A stretch of 5,261 nt of DNA from DASSRQ01 sp035701665 (GCA_035701665.1 DASSRQ010000334.1:1-5261), one strand, 5' to 3'. Counted from the stretch's first letter, positions 1 to 5,261 are shown. The notes: generated by a model from the letters alone, not told the origin. Made by a program: numbers and translations.

Positions 1-695
1 GTAGCCATCGCGATCTTGAAGCCCTGGCCTTCTTCACCGAGGCGGTTCTGGGCCGGCACGGTGGCGTTGTGAAAACGCAGCGTGCCGAGCGGGTGGGGCG
101 AGATCGTTTCAATCTCTTCGGTTACATGCAAACCGGGCGTACGCGCCGGTACGATAAATGCAGAAAGGCCTTTGGCGCCACCTTCCGACGTGCGGGCGAA
201 CACGACATACGTGCCGGCAATACCGGCGTTCGAGATCCATGTTTTTTCGCCGTTGAGGATATAAAATTCGTCGTCTCGGCGCGCCGACGTCACCGTTGCC
301 GCAACATCGCTGCCGGCTTCCCGTTCGGAAAGGGCAAACGCCATGATGCTCTCGCCCGACGTAACGGACGGAAGATACTTCATCTTCTGCTGCGGCGTTC
401 CGAACAGCGAAATCGGTGCGCTCCCCAGACCTTGCATCGCAAATGCGAAGTCGCCGAGCGGGTCATGGTACGCGAGCGATTCTCGTGCCAAGCACAGTGA
501 ACCGACGTCCAAGTCCAAGCACAGTTGCAGCCACCCTTCGAAGGCAAGGGCGCTTACCCAACGTCTCGCGCTTAGGCCCGGCGGTGTTTCCTCCGAGCTG
601 ACCTGTACGCCGGTTACCCACTGGCGAAACCGCTTCTCGAATGAACGATGTTCGTCCGAGAAAAACGGCCACTCCAGGTACGAGCGATCCGACAC
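1..695 (-). CDS. Acyl-CoA dehydrogenase family protein, 3' end outside the window
   Basis: FAD-dependent acyl-CoA dehydrogenase, which oxidises an acyl-CoA to the 2,3-enoyl-CoA and passes electrons to ETF; cytoplasmic. The frame is open from GTG at 695 to base 1 (231 residues), so the C-terminal helical domain is missing. Visible family marks are DFAFAMQGLG (82-91), the flavin-binding FALSEREAGSD (120-130), KTWISNAG (151-158) and NRLGEEGQGFK (217-227). The GTG at 695 is preferred because GAGG lies 9 nt upstream and it follows the crotonase stop by one base; an in-frame GTG at 704 would overlap that gene but has no spaced ribosome site. The start (SDRSYLEWPFF) and the DFAFAMQGLG segment recall the dehydrogenases of 2-aminobenzoyl-CoA/salicylyl-CoA-type aromatic clusters; this is recall, not a search. 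Oddity: around residues 55-70 the usual Tyr-Gly-Gly stretch of the N-terminal domain is absent and rarer codons (CTA, AGA, TTG) cluster. Family is certain; substrate is not. Confidence 0.9.
   Translation of the reverse strand, partial: MSDRSYLEWPFFSDEHRSFEKRFRQWVTGVQVSSEETPPGLSARRWVSALAFEGWLQLCLDLDVGSLCLARESLAYHDPLGDFAFAMQGLGSAPISLFGTPQQKMKYLPSVTSGESIMAFALSEREAGSDVAATVTSARRDDEFYILNGEKTWISNAGIAGTYVVFARTSEGGAKGLSAFIVPARTPGLHVTEEIETISPHPLGTLRFHNATVPAQNRLGEEGQGFKIAMA
488..525. repeat. 11-bp direct repeat inside the acyl-CoA dehydrogenase gene
   Basis: CCAAGCACAGT occurs at 488-498 and again at 515-525, a spacing of 27 bp (nine codons), so both copies are read in the same frame and give LCLD and LCLA. 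It lies where the protein appears to lack about ten family residues, which suggests local slippage or recombination. Confidence 0.7.
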
Positions 696-696
696 G

Positions 697-1485
697 TCAA
701 TCACCCTCGAAAACGGGACGGCGTCCGTTCACGAACGCTTCGTACGCGCGCCGGAAATCGTTGGTTTCCATGAGAGCGGCTTGCGCGCGTGCCTCCGCGT
801 CGATCGCCGCATCGAGCGGCATATCCCACTCTTCGTGCAGCATTCGTTTGGTCATCGCATGCGCGAGCGTTGGTCCGGCGGCAAGGGACTGCGCAACCTC
901 GAACGCCTTTCCTTGCAGCGATGACGGCTCGCACAGGTCGTTGTAGAAGCCCCACTGCAGCGCAGTGGCGCCGTCGATTGCGCGGCCCGTATAAAGCAGT
1001 TCGGATGCACGCCCGTGGCCGACGATGCGCGGCAGCATCGCGCATGCGCCCATATCGCAGCCGCCAAGCCCGACGCGCACGAAGAGAAACGCAACTTTAC
1101 TGCGCGCCGTGCCGTACCGCAAGTCCGAGGCCATCGCCAAAATCGCGCCCGCGCCGGCGCAGACGCCGTCGACCGCAGCCACGATCGGTTGCGGGCAGGC
1201 GCGCATCGCTTTGACCAAATCGCCGGTCATCTGCGTAAACTCGAGCAACTGCTCCGGCGATCGCTGCGTGAGCGGGCCGATAATCTCGCGGACGTCGCCG
1301 CCGCTGCAGAAGTTTTCGCCCGCACCCGTAATGATAACGGCGCGAACGCTCGTATCCGTCCTTAAAGCCCGGAAGCGTTCGAGCAGCTCGGCGTACGATT
1401 CGAACGTTAGCGGGTTTTTACGCTCGGGACGATCGAGCGTGATCGTCGCCACGCGTTCTCGAACGGCCCATCCGAAATGCTTCAT
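697..1485 (-). CDS. Enoyl-CoA hydratase/isomerase (crotonase) family protein
   Basis: A 262-residue crotonase-fold protein, the usual family length, acting on a CoA thioester in the cytoplasm. The CoA/oxyanion-hole segments are clear: NFCSGGDV (58-65) and GVCAGAGAILAMASDLR (107-123), followed by LPRIVG (151-156) and LLYTGRA (163-169). The ATG at 1485 is chosen because GAGG lies 10 nt upstream, the protein then begins in the family manner (MKHFGWAV, then TITLDRPERKN), and ATG overlaps the preceding stop as ATGA. The frame stays open 73 codons further upstream, but that stretch is antisense-like and lies over the neighbouring gene. By eye alignment to rat mitochondrial hydratase, the two catalytic glutamates (Glu144 and Glu164) correspond to Ile115 and Phe135, so ordinary hydration is doubtful; Asp144 may be a replacement. 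It closely recalls the crotonase of 2-aminobenzoyl-CoA/salicylyl-CoA-type clusters, where a hydrolytic or ring-opening role is conceivable. Followed directly by the acyl-CoA dehydrogenase in the same operon. Confidence 0.93.
   Translation of the reverse strand: MKHFGWAVRERVATITLDRPERKNPLTFESYAELLERFRALRTDTSVRAVIITGAGENFCSGGDVREIIGPLTQRSPEQLLEFTQMTGDLVKAMRACPQPIVAAVDGVCAGAGAILAMASDLRYGTARSKVAFLFVRVGLGGCDMGACAMLPRIVGHGRASELLYTGRAIDGATALQWGFYNDLCEPSSLQGKAFEVAQSLAAGPTLAHAMTKRMLHEEWDMPLDAAIDAEARAQAALMETNDFRRAYEAFVNGRRPVFEGD
705..708 (-). promoter_or_regulatory. Ribosome binding site for the acyl-CoA dehydrogenase
   Basis: GAGG on the minus strand lies inside the last crotonase codons, 9 nt before GTG at 695. 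It favours that GTG over the in-frame GTG at 704, which would sit directly against it. Confidence 0.55.
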
Positions 1486-1793
1486 TCGAACGTGACCTCG
1501 ACCGGCACGTCGACGTGCGTACCGTTTGCGCTGTAGGCGGAAAGCTCGCCGTAGAGCGTCTGCCGGTACAGCGCCGGTATCGCCAGGATGCGCGTGCGGA
1601 ACGCAAACCGTCCGAACGACTGACGCGGAATCTCGAATGAGAAAAAGGGCATGGTAAGCACTAATGAGGCGACGTTCGTGGTCGTCACGAAGTCCCCGGT
1701 CCACAACTGTCCGGAGCGCACGTGCGATGCCGAAAAGTGCACGTACCGGATCGCCGGCGGTGCGTTCGGCGGCGCGTATGGTGCGGACAACAC
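1482..1793 (-). CDS. Hypothetical protein, Pro-rich N-terminus then beta-rich domain
   Basis: A 103-residue product of no family I can name. Residues 4-17 are rich in Pro and Ala (APYAPPNAPPAI). The rest alternates hydrophobic and polar residues as expected of beta strands (RYVHFSA, SLVLTMPFFSFEI, HVDVPVEVTFE), which suggests an Ig-like or other beta-sandwich domain; this is inference. Its TGA overlaps the crotonase ATG as ATGA, which supports real, coupled translation. The start is uncertain: GTG at 1793 has no visible ribosome site, TTG follows at 1790, and the frame continues upstream only to a TAG at 1827-1829, with no ATG there. No signal peptide is visible, which is odd if the domain is extracytoplasmic. 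It could therefore be the surviving C-terminal piece of a longer protein cut off when the plus-strand pair beside it arrived. Confidence 0.6.
   Translation of the reverse strand: MLSAPYAPPNAPPAIRYVHFSASHVRSGQLWTGDFVTTTNVASLVLTMPFFSFEIPRQSFGRFAFRTRILAIPALYRQTLYGELSAYSANGTHVDVPVEVTFE
1496..1499 (-). promoter_or_regulatory. Ribosome binding site for the crotonase
   Basis: GAGG on the minus strand lies within the final codons of the 103-aa gene, 10 nt before ATG at 1485. Together with the ATGA overlap it fixes the crotonase start. Confidence 0.55.
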
Positions 1794-1834
1794 GAGCGGC
1801 AGGTTCGGATGCCCGATTTCAGAATCCTAGCCGC

Positions 1835-2776
1835 GTGTACGACCGCCTTATTGCAGCGGCGGGTTATTGGACGGTGCTGGGGTTGTTTTACGACCTATCC
1901 TGGCACATTCGCCATCACGTCGACACGTTTTTCACCGCGCAGCACGCCATTTTATACTCGGGCCTTGCCGCGCTTGCCGTTATCGCGTTCTTCTTCCGCC
2001 GCGAACCGGATTTCCGAACGACGGCCGCCGGCCTTGCACTGTTTGCCGTCGGGGGCGCAGCCGACTTAATCGAACACCAGTTTTTGGGGATCGAACACGA
2101 CTTCGACGCGCTCGTTAGTCCGACGCATCTCGCGATCGGGTTCGGCTTGATGATCGTCGTGGCCGCTCCGCTTCGCCAAAAGCGCGATCGCGGCGCCTGC
2201 GTCGCCGCTGCGGCGGCATTCGTCGAACTGCTGCACTTCATCACCCATCCGTTTTTCCGGCTGAACGATGCGGCGCGCTTCAACGTCGCGATTCCGCATC
2301 AACTCACGTCCGATGCCGTAACGCTGCAAACACTACGCGCGTACGAGCAAGGCGGCGGATTGCTCGGCGCGATTCTGCTCGCGCTGCTGACCGCCGTTCC
2401 ACTTGCTTATCTGGCGCAGCGCGATCTGCTCCGCCGCGGGTCGTGCACCGCCTTCTGCGTGCTCGCAACGGTGCTGATCGCGTACTCGCACAGCGCTTCC
2501 GCATCGGAGTTTTTCGCCGTAATGATCGCAGCGGTTGCCGCAGGCATCTCGGGCGACCTGTTCCTGAGACCCCATCCTTCAAACCGCGACCTCGTTCTGG
2601 TTGCGTGCGTTCCGGCGTTTGTGATATGCGCGGTTCAAGTGCTGCTGACGGCCGTCACGCAGGGCCTTTGGTGGGATGTCTCATTCGCCTGCGGCACCGT
2701 CGTGCTCGCGACTGCGTTCGCGCTGTTCGGCGTGCTGCCGCTGCTCTCGCGCCGTGCGACTGAACCCGGAACTTAG
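1835..2776 (+). CDS. Polytopic membrane protein with duplicated Asp/His motif
   Basis: A 313-residue integral membrane protein with about eight to ten hydrophobic helices (for example 36-54, 62-76, 96-111, 119-135, 173-193, 204-219, 225-243, 253-276 and 283-304). I do not recognise a named family. The N-terminal half holds a two-fold repeat: Asp20-x3-His24 then Asp30-x6-His37, and again Asp77-x3-His81 then Asp91-x6-His98. ELLHFITH (131-138) adds two more histidines next to a helix. These residues sit at helix ends, as metal or haem ligands or a proton path might, but no function can be assigned. The GTG at 1835 is chosen because the hydrophobic protein begins there; the frame is open back to 1664, but that extension is Arg/Ser-rich and antisense to the neighbouring gene. 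No good ribosome site is visible. It is divergent from the 1482-1793 gene by 41 bp and overlaps the glycosyltransferase by 23 bp, so the two are probably co-translated. Confidence 0.8.
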   Translation: MYDRLIAAAGYWTVLGLFYDLSWHIRHHVDTFFTAQHAILYSGLAALAVIAFFFRREPDFRTTAAGLALFAVGGAADLIEHQFLGIEHDFDALVSPTHLAIGFGLMIVVAAPLRQKRDRGACVAAAAAFVELLHFITHPFFRLNDAARFNVAIPHQLTSDAVTLQTLRAYEQGGGLLGAILLALLTAVPLAYLAQRDLLRRGSCTAFCVLATVLIAYSHSASASEFFAVMIAAVAAGISGDLFLRPHPSNRDLVLVACVPAFVICAVQVLLTAVTQGLWWDVSFACGTVVLATAFALFGVLPLLSRRATEPGT

Positions 2777-4205
2777 AGCTCCGCTCGTTCTTGCGTTCGC
2801 AATCGTTGCGCTGCATGCCGCGGCGATAACGCAGTACGGCTTCTACCGGGACGAACTCTACTTCTTAGTTTGCGCACGGCATCTGGCATGGGGATTTGCC
2901 GATCTGCCGCCGCTCGTTCCGGCGCTGGCTTGGCTTTCGCACGCGCATGATAACGATGCGCTGTTGCTGCGTTTACCGGTTGTCCTTGCAAATGCCGCTG
3001 CCGTCTTCCTAGCAGGCGTACTAGCGCGCGATTTAGGCGCCAAGACCTACGGAATCGCGCTCGCATCCGCTGCTACGCTGGTCATGCCCGCCACGCTGTT
3101 TTTAGGTCACACGCTGACGACAACGTCGTTCGAGCCGTTTGCATGGACGCTTATCGTGTGGGCCGTGCTGCGAATGCGTGCGCGTTTCGATTGGTGCTAT
3201 GCGCTCCTTGTTGCCTTGACGTGCGCGATCTTTGCGTACGCGAAGTACACGATCTTTTTGCCCGTACTGGCGTGCGCGGTTGCGGCGCTTCTGCAGCGTC
3301 AGGTGCGTATCGCGGCGGTGCTCGCCGGTTGCGCGGCTTTCGGCGTCTTGGCTCTGGTGCCGAACATTGCGTGGCAGGCGGCGCATGCCTATCCGATGCT
3401 GGACGTCGTGCGCGGCGATATGACCGGCCGCCATGCCTTCAACTCCGGCTTCCAGCCCGAATATACGAACGCTCTTCAAAACGCGCCGGTCTTCCTCGCC
3501 GAGCAGTTCGTTTTTGCCGGTCTTTTCGCAGCGCCGGTGTGGTTGTGGGGATTGCGCGCCAATCGCTTTCTCGCGATCGTGTTCGGGATCGTGCTGCTCG
3601 CAGCACTGGCCGGCGCGGCCAAAGCGTATTACATCGTCGGCATATATCCGGTGCTCGTCGCCGCAGGCTGCGCGGCGCTGGAAAGCTGTTCCGCCCGAGG
3701 GCGTTCGGTGATCGCGGCGATCGCAATCGCCGGCGGCGCCGTTACAGCTCCGCTGTTCTTTCCCCTTTTACCGGCGCGTCCGTTCTTTCCGAATCCGCTG
3801 CTGGCGGACGAGTTCGGCTGGCCGTCGCTGACGCAAACCGTTGCGCGCACCTACAGCTCGCTGCCGCCGGCCGTTCGCACGCAGACCACGGTGTACGCAG
3901 ACACGTACGGCGACGCAGCGGCGCTCGAACTCTTCGGACCGGACATGGGATTGCCGCAACCCATCAGCGCGCAGAACCAATACTATCTGTGGGGACGGCA
4001 TGGAAGCGATATGCGTACGCTGCTGGTTGTCGGCGCCTCGCAGTATGCACTGTTGAAACAACTCTACGGTTCCGTTAACCAGATCGCCGTGTATCGCGAC
4101 GATTACCGCTGGGCGGCCGAGGGCCCGACGCCGATTTATCTTTGCACGCAGCCGCGGCTATCCGCGGATGAGACTTGGCGGCGACTACGCTGGATGGGCG
4201 CATAA
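2754..4205 (+). CDS. GT39-type (PMT/ArnT-like) membrane glycosyltransferase
   Basis: A 483-residue GT-C fold membrane enzyme that would transfer a sugar from a polyprenyl-phosphate donor to a protein, lipid or glycan outside the cytoplasmic membrane. The first helix (about 10-27) is followed by GFYRDELYFLVCARHLAWGF (29-48); its Arg-Asp-Glu (32-34) is the acidic motif of the first outer loop, expected to be catalytic. LPPLVPALAWL (51-61) and GHTLTTTSFEP (118-128) follow as in bacterial GT39 proteins. Several further helices run to about residue 340, including KAYYIVGIYPVL (290-301). The last 130 or so residues form a soluble, presumably periplasmic domain. The GTG at 2754 is chosen because it gives a short cytoplasmic lead before helix 1; the frame opens further upstream but only inside the preceding gene. 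It overlaps that gene by 23 bp, indicating one transcript. Acceptor and sugar cannot be read from sequence. Confidence 0.88.
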   Translation: MRLNPELRAPLVLAFAIVALHAAAITQYGFYRDELYFLVCARHLAWGFADLPPLVPALAWLSHAHDNDALLLRLPVVLANAAAVFLAGVLARDLGAKTYGIALASAATLVMPATLFLGHTLTTTSFEPFAWTLIVWAVLRMRARFDWCYALLVALTCAIFAYAKYTIFLPVLACAVAALLQRQVRIAAVLAGCAAFGVLALVPNIAWQAAHAYPMLDVVRGDMTGRHAFNSGFQPEYTNALQNAPVFLAEQFVFAGLFAAPVWLWGLRANRFLAIVFGIVLLAALAGAAKAYYIVGIYPVLVAAGCAALESCSARGRSVIAAIAIAGGAVTAPLFFPLLPARPFFPNPLLADEFGWPSLTQTVARTYSSLPPAVRTQTTVYADTYGDAAALELFGPDMGLPQPISAQNQYYLWGRHGSDMRTLLVVGASQYALLKQLYGSVNQIAVYRDDYRWAAEGPTPIYLCTQPRLSADETWRRLRWMGA

Positions 4206-4285
4206 ATTGCGCGGCGGCCTCGACAAGCTCGGCGGCCCTTCGACTGCGCCCTACGCGTACCGCGTAAGGCTGCTCAGGATGACAC
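4206..4285. repeat. Dispersed-type intergenic repeat with tandem half-units and hairpin
   Basis: The junction between the convergent genes contains two direct copies, 18 bases apart, of GGCGGCC plus TCGAC (from 4213 and from 4231), ending in AAGCTC and TGCGCC respectively. A hairpin follows (4248-4270), then GCTCAGGATGACA (4272-4284). TTCGACTGCGC and GCTCAGGATGACA are the two ends of a short repeat that I recall as common between genes in uncultured soil bacteria; here the hairpin separates them. The right end runs into the 3' end of the SDR gene. A REP-like element is likely; copy number cannot be judged from one window. Confidence 0.55.
4248..4270. terminator. Hairpin at convergent junction, possible bidirectional terminator
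   Basis: GCCCTACGCG (4248-4257) pairs with CGCGTAAGGC (4261-4270) across a three-base loop, giving a ten-position stem with a single C/A mismatch. It lies 42 bases after the glycosyltransferase stop and 3 bases beyond the SDR stop, so either gene could use it. There is no T-run on either side, so it is not a classical intrinsic terminator. It may simply be the internal hairpin of the repeat. Confidence 0.4.
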
Positions 4286-5005
4286 CGAGAGCGGTGGCAA
4301 AACGATTTCGCGGCCGTTTTCCGAACCCGCAATGAGCGAAAGCGTAGACTGCGCCACTTCTTCGGCCGTAACGATGCGGCCGCCGGGATTCGTACGCGCC
4401 AGCTCTTCGCGTGCTTGCGTGTGAGACATACCTGTTCGCTTGATGATGTTTTCGATCGCGCGGTCCATCATCGCCGTTTCGGTGTAGCCCGGGCAAACGA
4501 CGTTCATCGTCACGCCCGAACCGTTCAGTTCGCCTGCGGCCGAGCGCGTAAATCCGACGACGCCGTGTTTGCTCGCGGAGTACGCGGCGATGTACGGCGC
4601 GCCGAAGAGCCCGGCAATGCTGGCGATGTTGACGATGCGTCCCCATTTCGCGCTCAGCATCTCGTCGAGCACCATTCGCGAACACAGATACGTTCCGGTC
4701 AGGTTGGTCGCGATGATACGGTCCCACATTGCGCGATCGGTGCGCTTGAGCGGCGCCGACTCGGCGATGCCGGCGTTATTGACGAGGATGCTGATGGCAC
4801 CGAAGCGCTGACGCGCTTTATCGAACGCGATGCTCAATGCGGTCTCGTCCGTGACATCTGCAGACGCGGTAAAAAACGCGTCGCTGCCGGAACGGCTGAT
4901 GACCGTCACGTTTGCGCCGGCGTCTTTGAGTGCGCAGGCAATTGCCAATCCGATGCCTTTGCCGCCGCCGGTAACGACGGCATGCCGCCCTTTCAGTTCG
5001 TTCAA
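4274..5005 (-). CDS. Short-chain dehydrogenase/reductase (SDR), 3-hydroxyacyl-CoA type
   Basis: A 243-residue classical SDR of usual length, a cytoplasmic NAD(P)-dependent alcohol/ketone oxidoreductase. Motifs in order: TGGGKGIG (12-19) for cofactor binding, NNAG (76-79), Asn101, Ser129 in NIASIAG, and the catalytic Tyr142-x3-Lys146 (YSASK), then NVVCPGYTET (168-177). The TTG start at 5005 is chosen because AGGA lies 8 nt upstream, TTG overlaps the preceding TGA as TTGA, and NELKGRHAVVTGG is a typical SDR beginning; the frame opens 45 codons further, but only across the neighbouring gene. CPGYTET and the NPGGR-x2-TAEEVA segment (207-217) recall SDRs that accompany crotonase and acyl-CoA dehydrogenase genes in 2-aminobenzoyl-CoA-type clusters, where a 3-hydroxyacyl-CoA oxidation would fit. 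Oddity: the usual Gly-Gly near the C-terminus is absent, and the last residues (LPPLSVSS) and stop fall in the adjoining repeat. Confidence 0.92.
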   Translation of the reverse strand: MNELKGRHAVVTGGGKGIGLAIACALKDAGANVTVISRSGSDAFFTASADVTDETALSIAFDKARQRFGAISILVNNAGIAESAPLKRTDRAMWDRIIATNLTGTYLCSRMVLDEMLSAKWGRIVNIASIAGLFGAPYIAAYSASKHGVVGFTRSAAGELNGSGVTMNVVCPGYTETAMMDRAIENIIKRTGMSHTQAREELARTNPGGRIVTAEEVAQSTLSLIAGSENGREIVLPPLSVSS

Positions 5006-5235
5006 AACACGTATCCTAAGTACGTTCCGGCAAACGCCGAAAACACGAGATCGCCCACGCGTTCGCTGGGCTTGCCCGCAGCGATAATTAGAGCCGCGAT
5101 GCCGGCCATCGAAACGAGCAGGGAGATGCGGAACGGCCAACCCGGAACGGGCGGAAAGAATCCGCGAACGAGCGCGCCGATCAGCTCGCCCAAGACGATA
5201 CCCGTTATAAAAAACAGCAGGCGCACTTTTGTCAT
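5002..5235 (-). CDS. Small hypothetical membrane protein
   Basis: A 77-residue protein of no family I recognise. Three hydrophobic stretches can be seen: about 6-24 (including FFITGIVLGELIGALV), 35-53 (RISLLVSMAGIAALIIAAG) and 61-77 (GDLVFSAFAGTYLGYVF). They are separated by a Gly/Pro-rich turn (FFPPVPGWP, 26-34) and a charged loop (GKPSERV), so three short helices or two plus a re-entrant segment are plausible. The ATG at 5235 appears to overlap an upstream stop as ATGA and has no clear ribosome site, suggesting coupled translation. Its own TGA overlaps the SDR TTG. Its place within a catabolic run says little about its role; it may be an accessory subunit or an unrelated passenger. Confidence 0.72.
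   Translation of the reverse strand: MTKVRLLFFITGIVLGELIGALVRGFFPPVPGWPFRISLLVSMAGIAALIIAAGKPSERVGDLVFSAFAGTYLGYVF
5014..5017 (-). promoter_or_regulatory. Ribosome binding site deciding the TTG start of the SDR
   Basis: AGGA on the minus strand, within CTTAGGA, lies 8 nt before TTG at 5005. It is the main support for a TTG start, since no ATG or GTG is available near the beginning of the conserved SDR domain. Confidence 0.6.
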
Positions 5236-5261
5236 GCGGGGCCGCGCGCGATGATGCGCTC
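5232..5261 (-). CDS. C-terminal tail of an unidentified upstream gene
   Basis: From the right edge, one minus-strand frame reads nine residues (ERIIARGPA) to a TGA whose first two bases lie in the ATG of the 77-aa gene (ATGA). The same overlap style recurs further down this strand, so this is probably the end of the preceding operon gene. Nine residues are too few to identify it, and chance cannot be excluded. Confidence 0.35.
   Translation of the reverse strand, partial: ERIIARGPA

Noticed and set aside
343..924. 193-aa plus-strand open frame
   Set aside because: Lies antisense to the acyl-CoA dehydrogenase and crotonase, both of which have clear motifs; its product is Arg/Ser-rich without any recognisable domain.
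1486..1704. 73-codon upstream extension of the crotonase
   Set aside because: The extension overlaps the 103-aa gene in another frame, is Arg-rich and unlike any crotonase N-terminus; ATG at 1485 has a ribosome site and an ATGA overlap.
1664..1834. Upstream extension of the plus-strand membrane protein
   Set aside because: Its Arg/Ser/Ala composition is that of an antisense frame; the hydrophobic protein begins at GTG 1835.
1805..1860. Possible minus-strand promoter (TAGGAT at 1823-1828 as a -10 box)
   Set aside because: The only upstream hexamer, TGCAAT, is 20 bases away and poor; no convincing -35/-10 pair.
3102..3479. 125-aa minus-strand open frame
   Set aside because: Antisense to the glycosyltransferase, without motifs or a ribosome site.
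3143..4078. 311-aa plus-strand open frame inside the glycosyltransferase
   Set aside because: A +1-type shadow, strongly Arg-rich, while the overlapping frame has GT39 motifs and membrane helices throughout.
5006..5140. 45-codon upstream extension of the SDR
   Set aside because: Arg-rich, overlaps the 77-aa membrane gene, and classical SDRs begin only a few residues before the TGxxxGIG motif.
4415..5254. 279-aa plus-strand open frame
   Set aside because: Antisense shadow of the SDR and the 77-aa gene; Arg/Ala/His-rich, no motif, and the opposite strand carries a complete SDR.

Overview
The window is gene-dense bacterial DNA of moderately high G+C. Genes overlap or abut, and most starts are not ATG (GTG at 695, 1793, 1835 and 2754; TTG at 5005). 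I cannot name the organism. The compact layout, the non-ATG starts and a TTCGAC...GCTCAGGATGACA-type dispersed repeat would suit an uncultured soil lineage such as Candidatus Eremiobacterota, but that is a weak inference.

Layout: (a) Positions 1-1793 are a tightly packed minus-strand run, read from right to left. It holds a 103-aa protein of unknown function, an enoyl-CoA hydratase/isomerase (crotonase) family protein joined to it by an ATGA overlap, and an acyl-CoA dehydrogenase that starts one base after the crotonase stop and leaves the window at base 1. (b) Positions 1835-4205 are a plus-strand pair: a polytopic membrane protein with an internal Asp/His repeat, and an overlapping GT39-type glycosyltransferase. 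(c) Positions 4206-4285 are a short convergent junction with a two-copy direct repeat and a strong hairpin. (d) Positions 4274-5261 are minus-strand again: the tail of an unidentified gene, a 77-aa membrane protein and a short-chain dehydrogenase/reductase (SDR), chained by ATGA and TTGA overlaps.

Function: the SDR, crotonase and acyl-CoA dehydrogenase together look like a beta-oxidation module acting on CoA thioesters. From memory, all three resemble the subfamilies that sit together next to 2-aminobenzoyl-CoA/salicylyl-CoA monooxygenase-type genes in aerobic aromatic degradation clusters. No monooxygenase or CoA ligase lies inside the window, so the pathway is inferred. The plus-strand pair interrupts this module and appears unrelated to it (envelope glycosylation and an unknown membrane function).

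Most worth checking: a crotonase that seems to lack both canonical catalytic glutamates, a probable short in-frame deletion in the acyl-CoA dehydrogenase beside an 11-bp direct repeat, a dispersed-type repeat that supplies the last codons and stop of the SDR, and the two-fold Asp/His motif in the membrane protein. I found no RNA genes, CRISPR arrays or insertion sequences, and no stretch over 300 bases lacks a gene.
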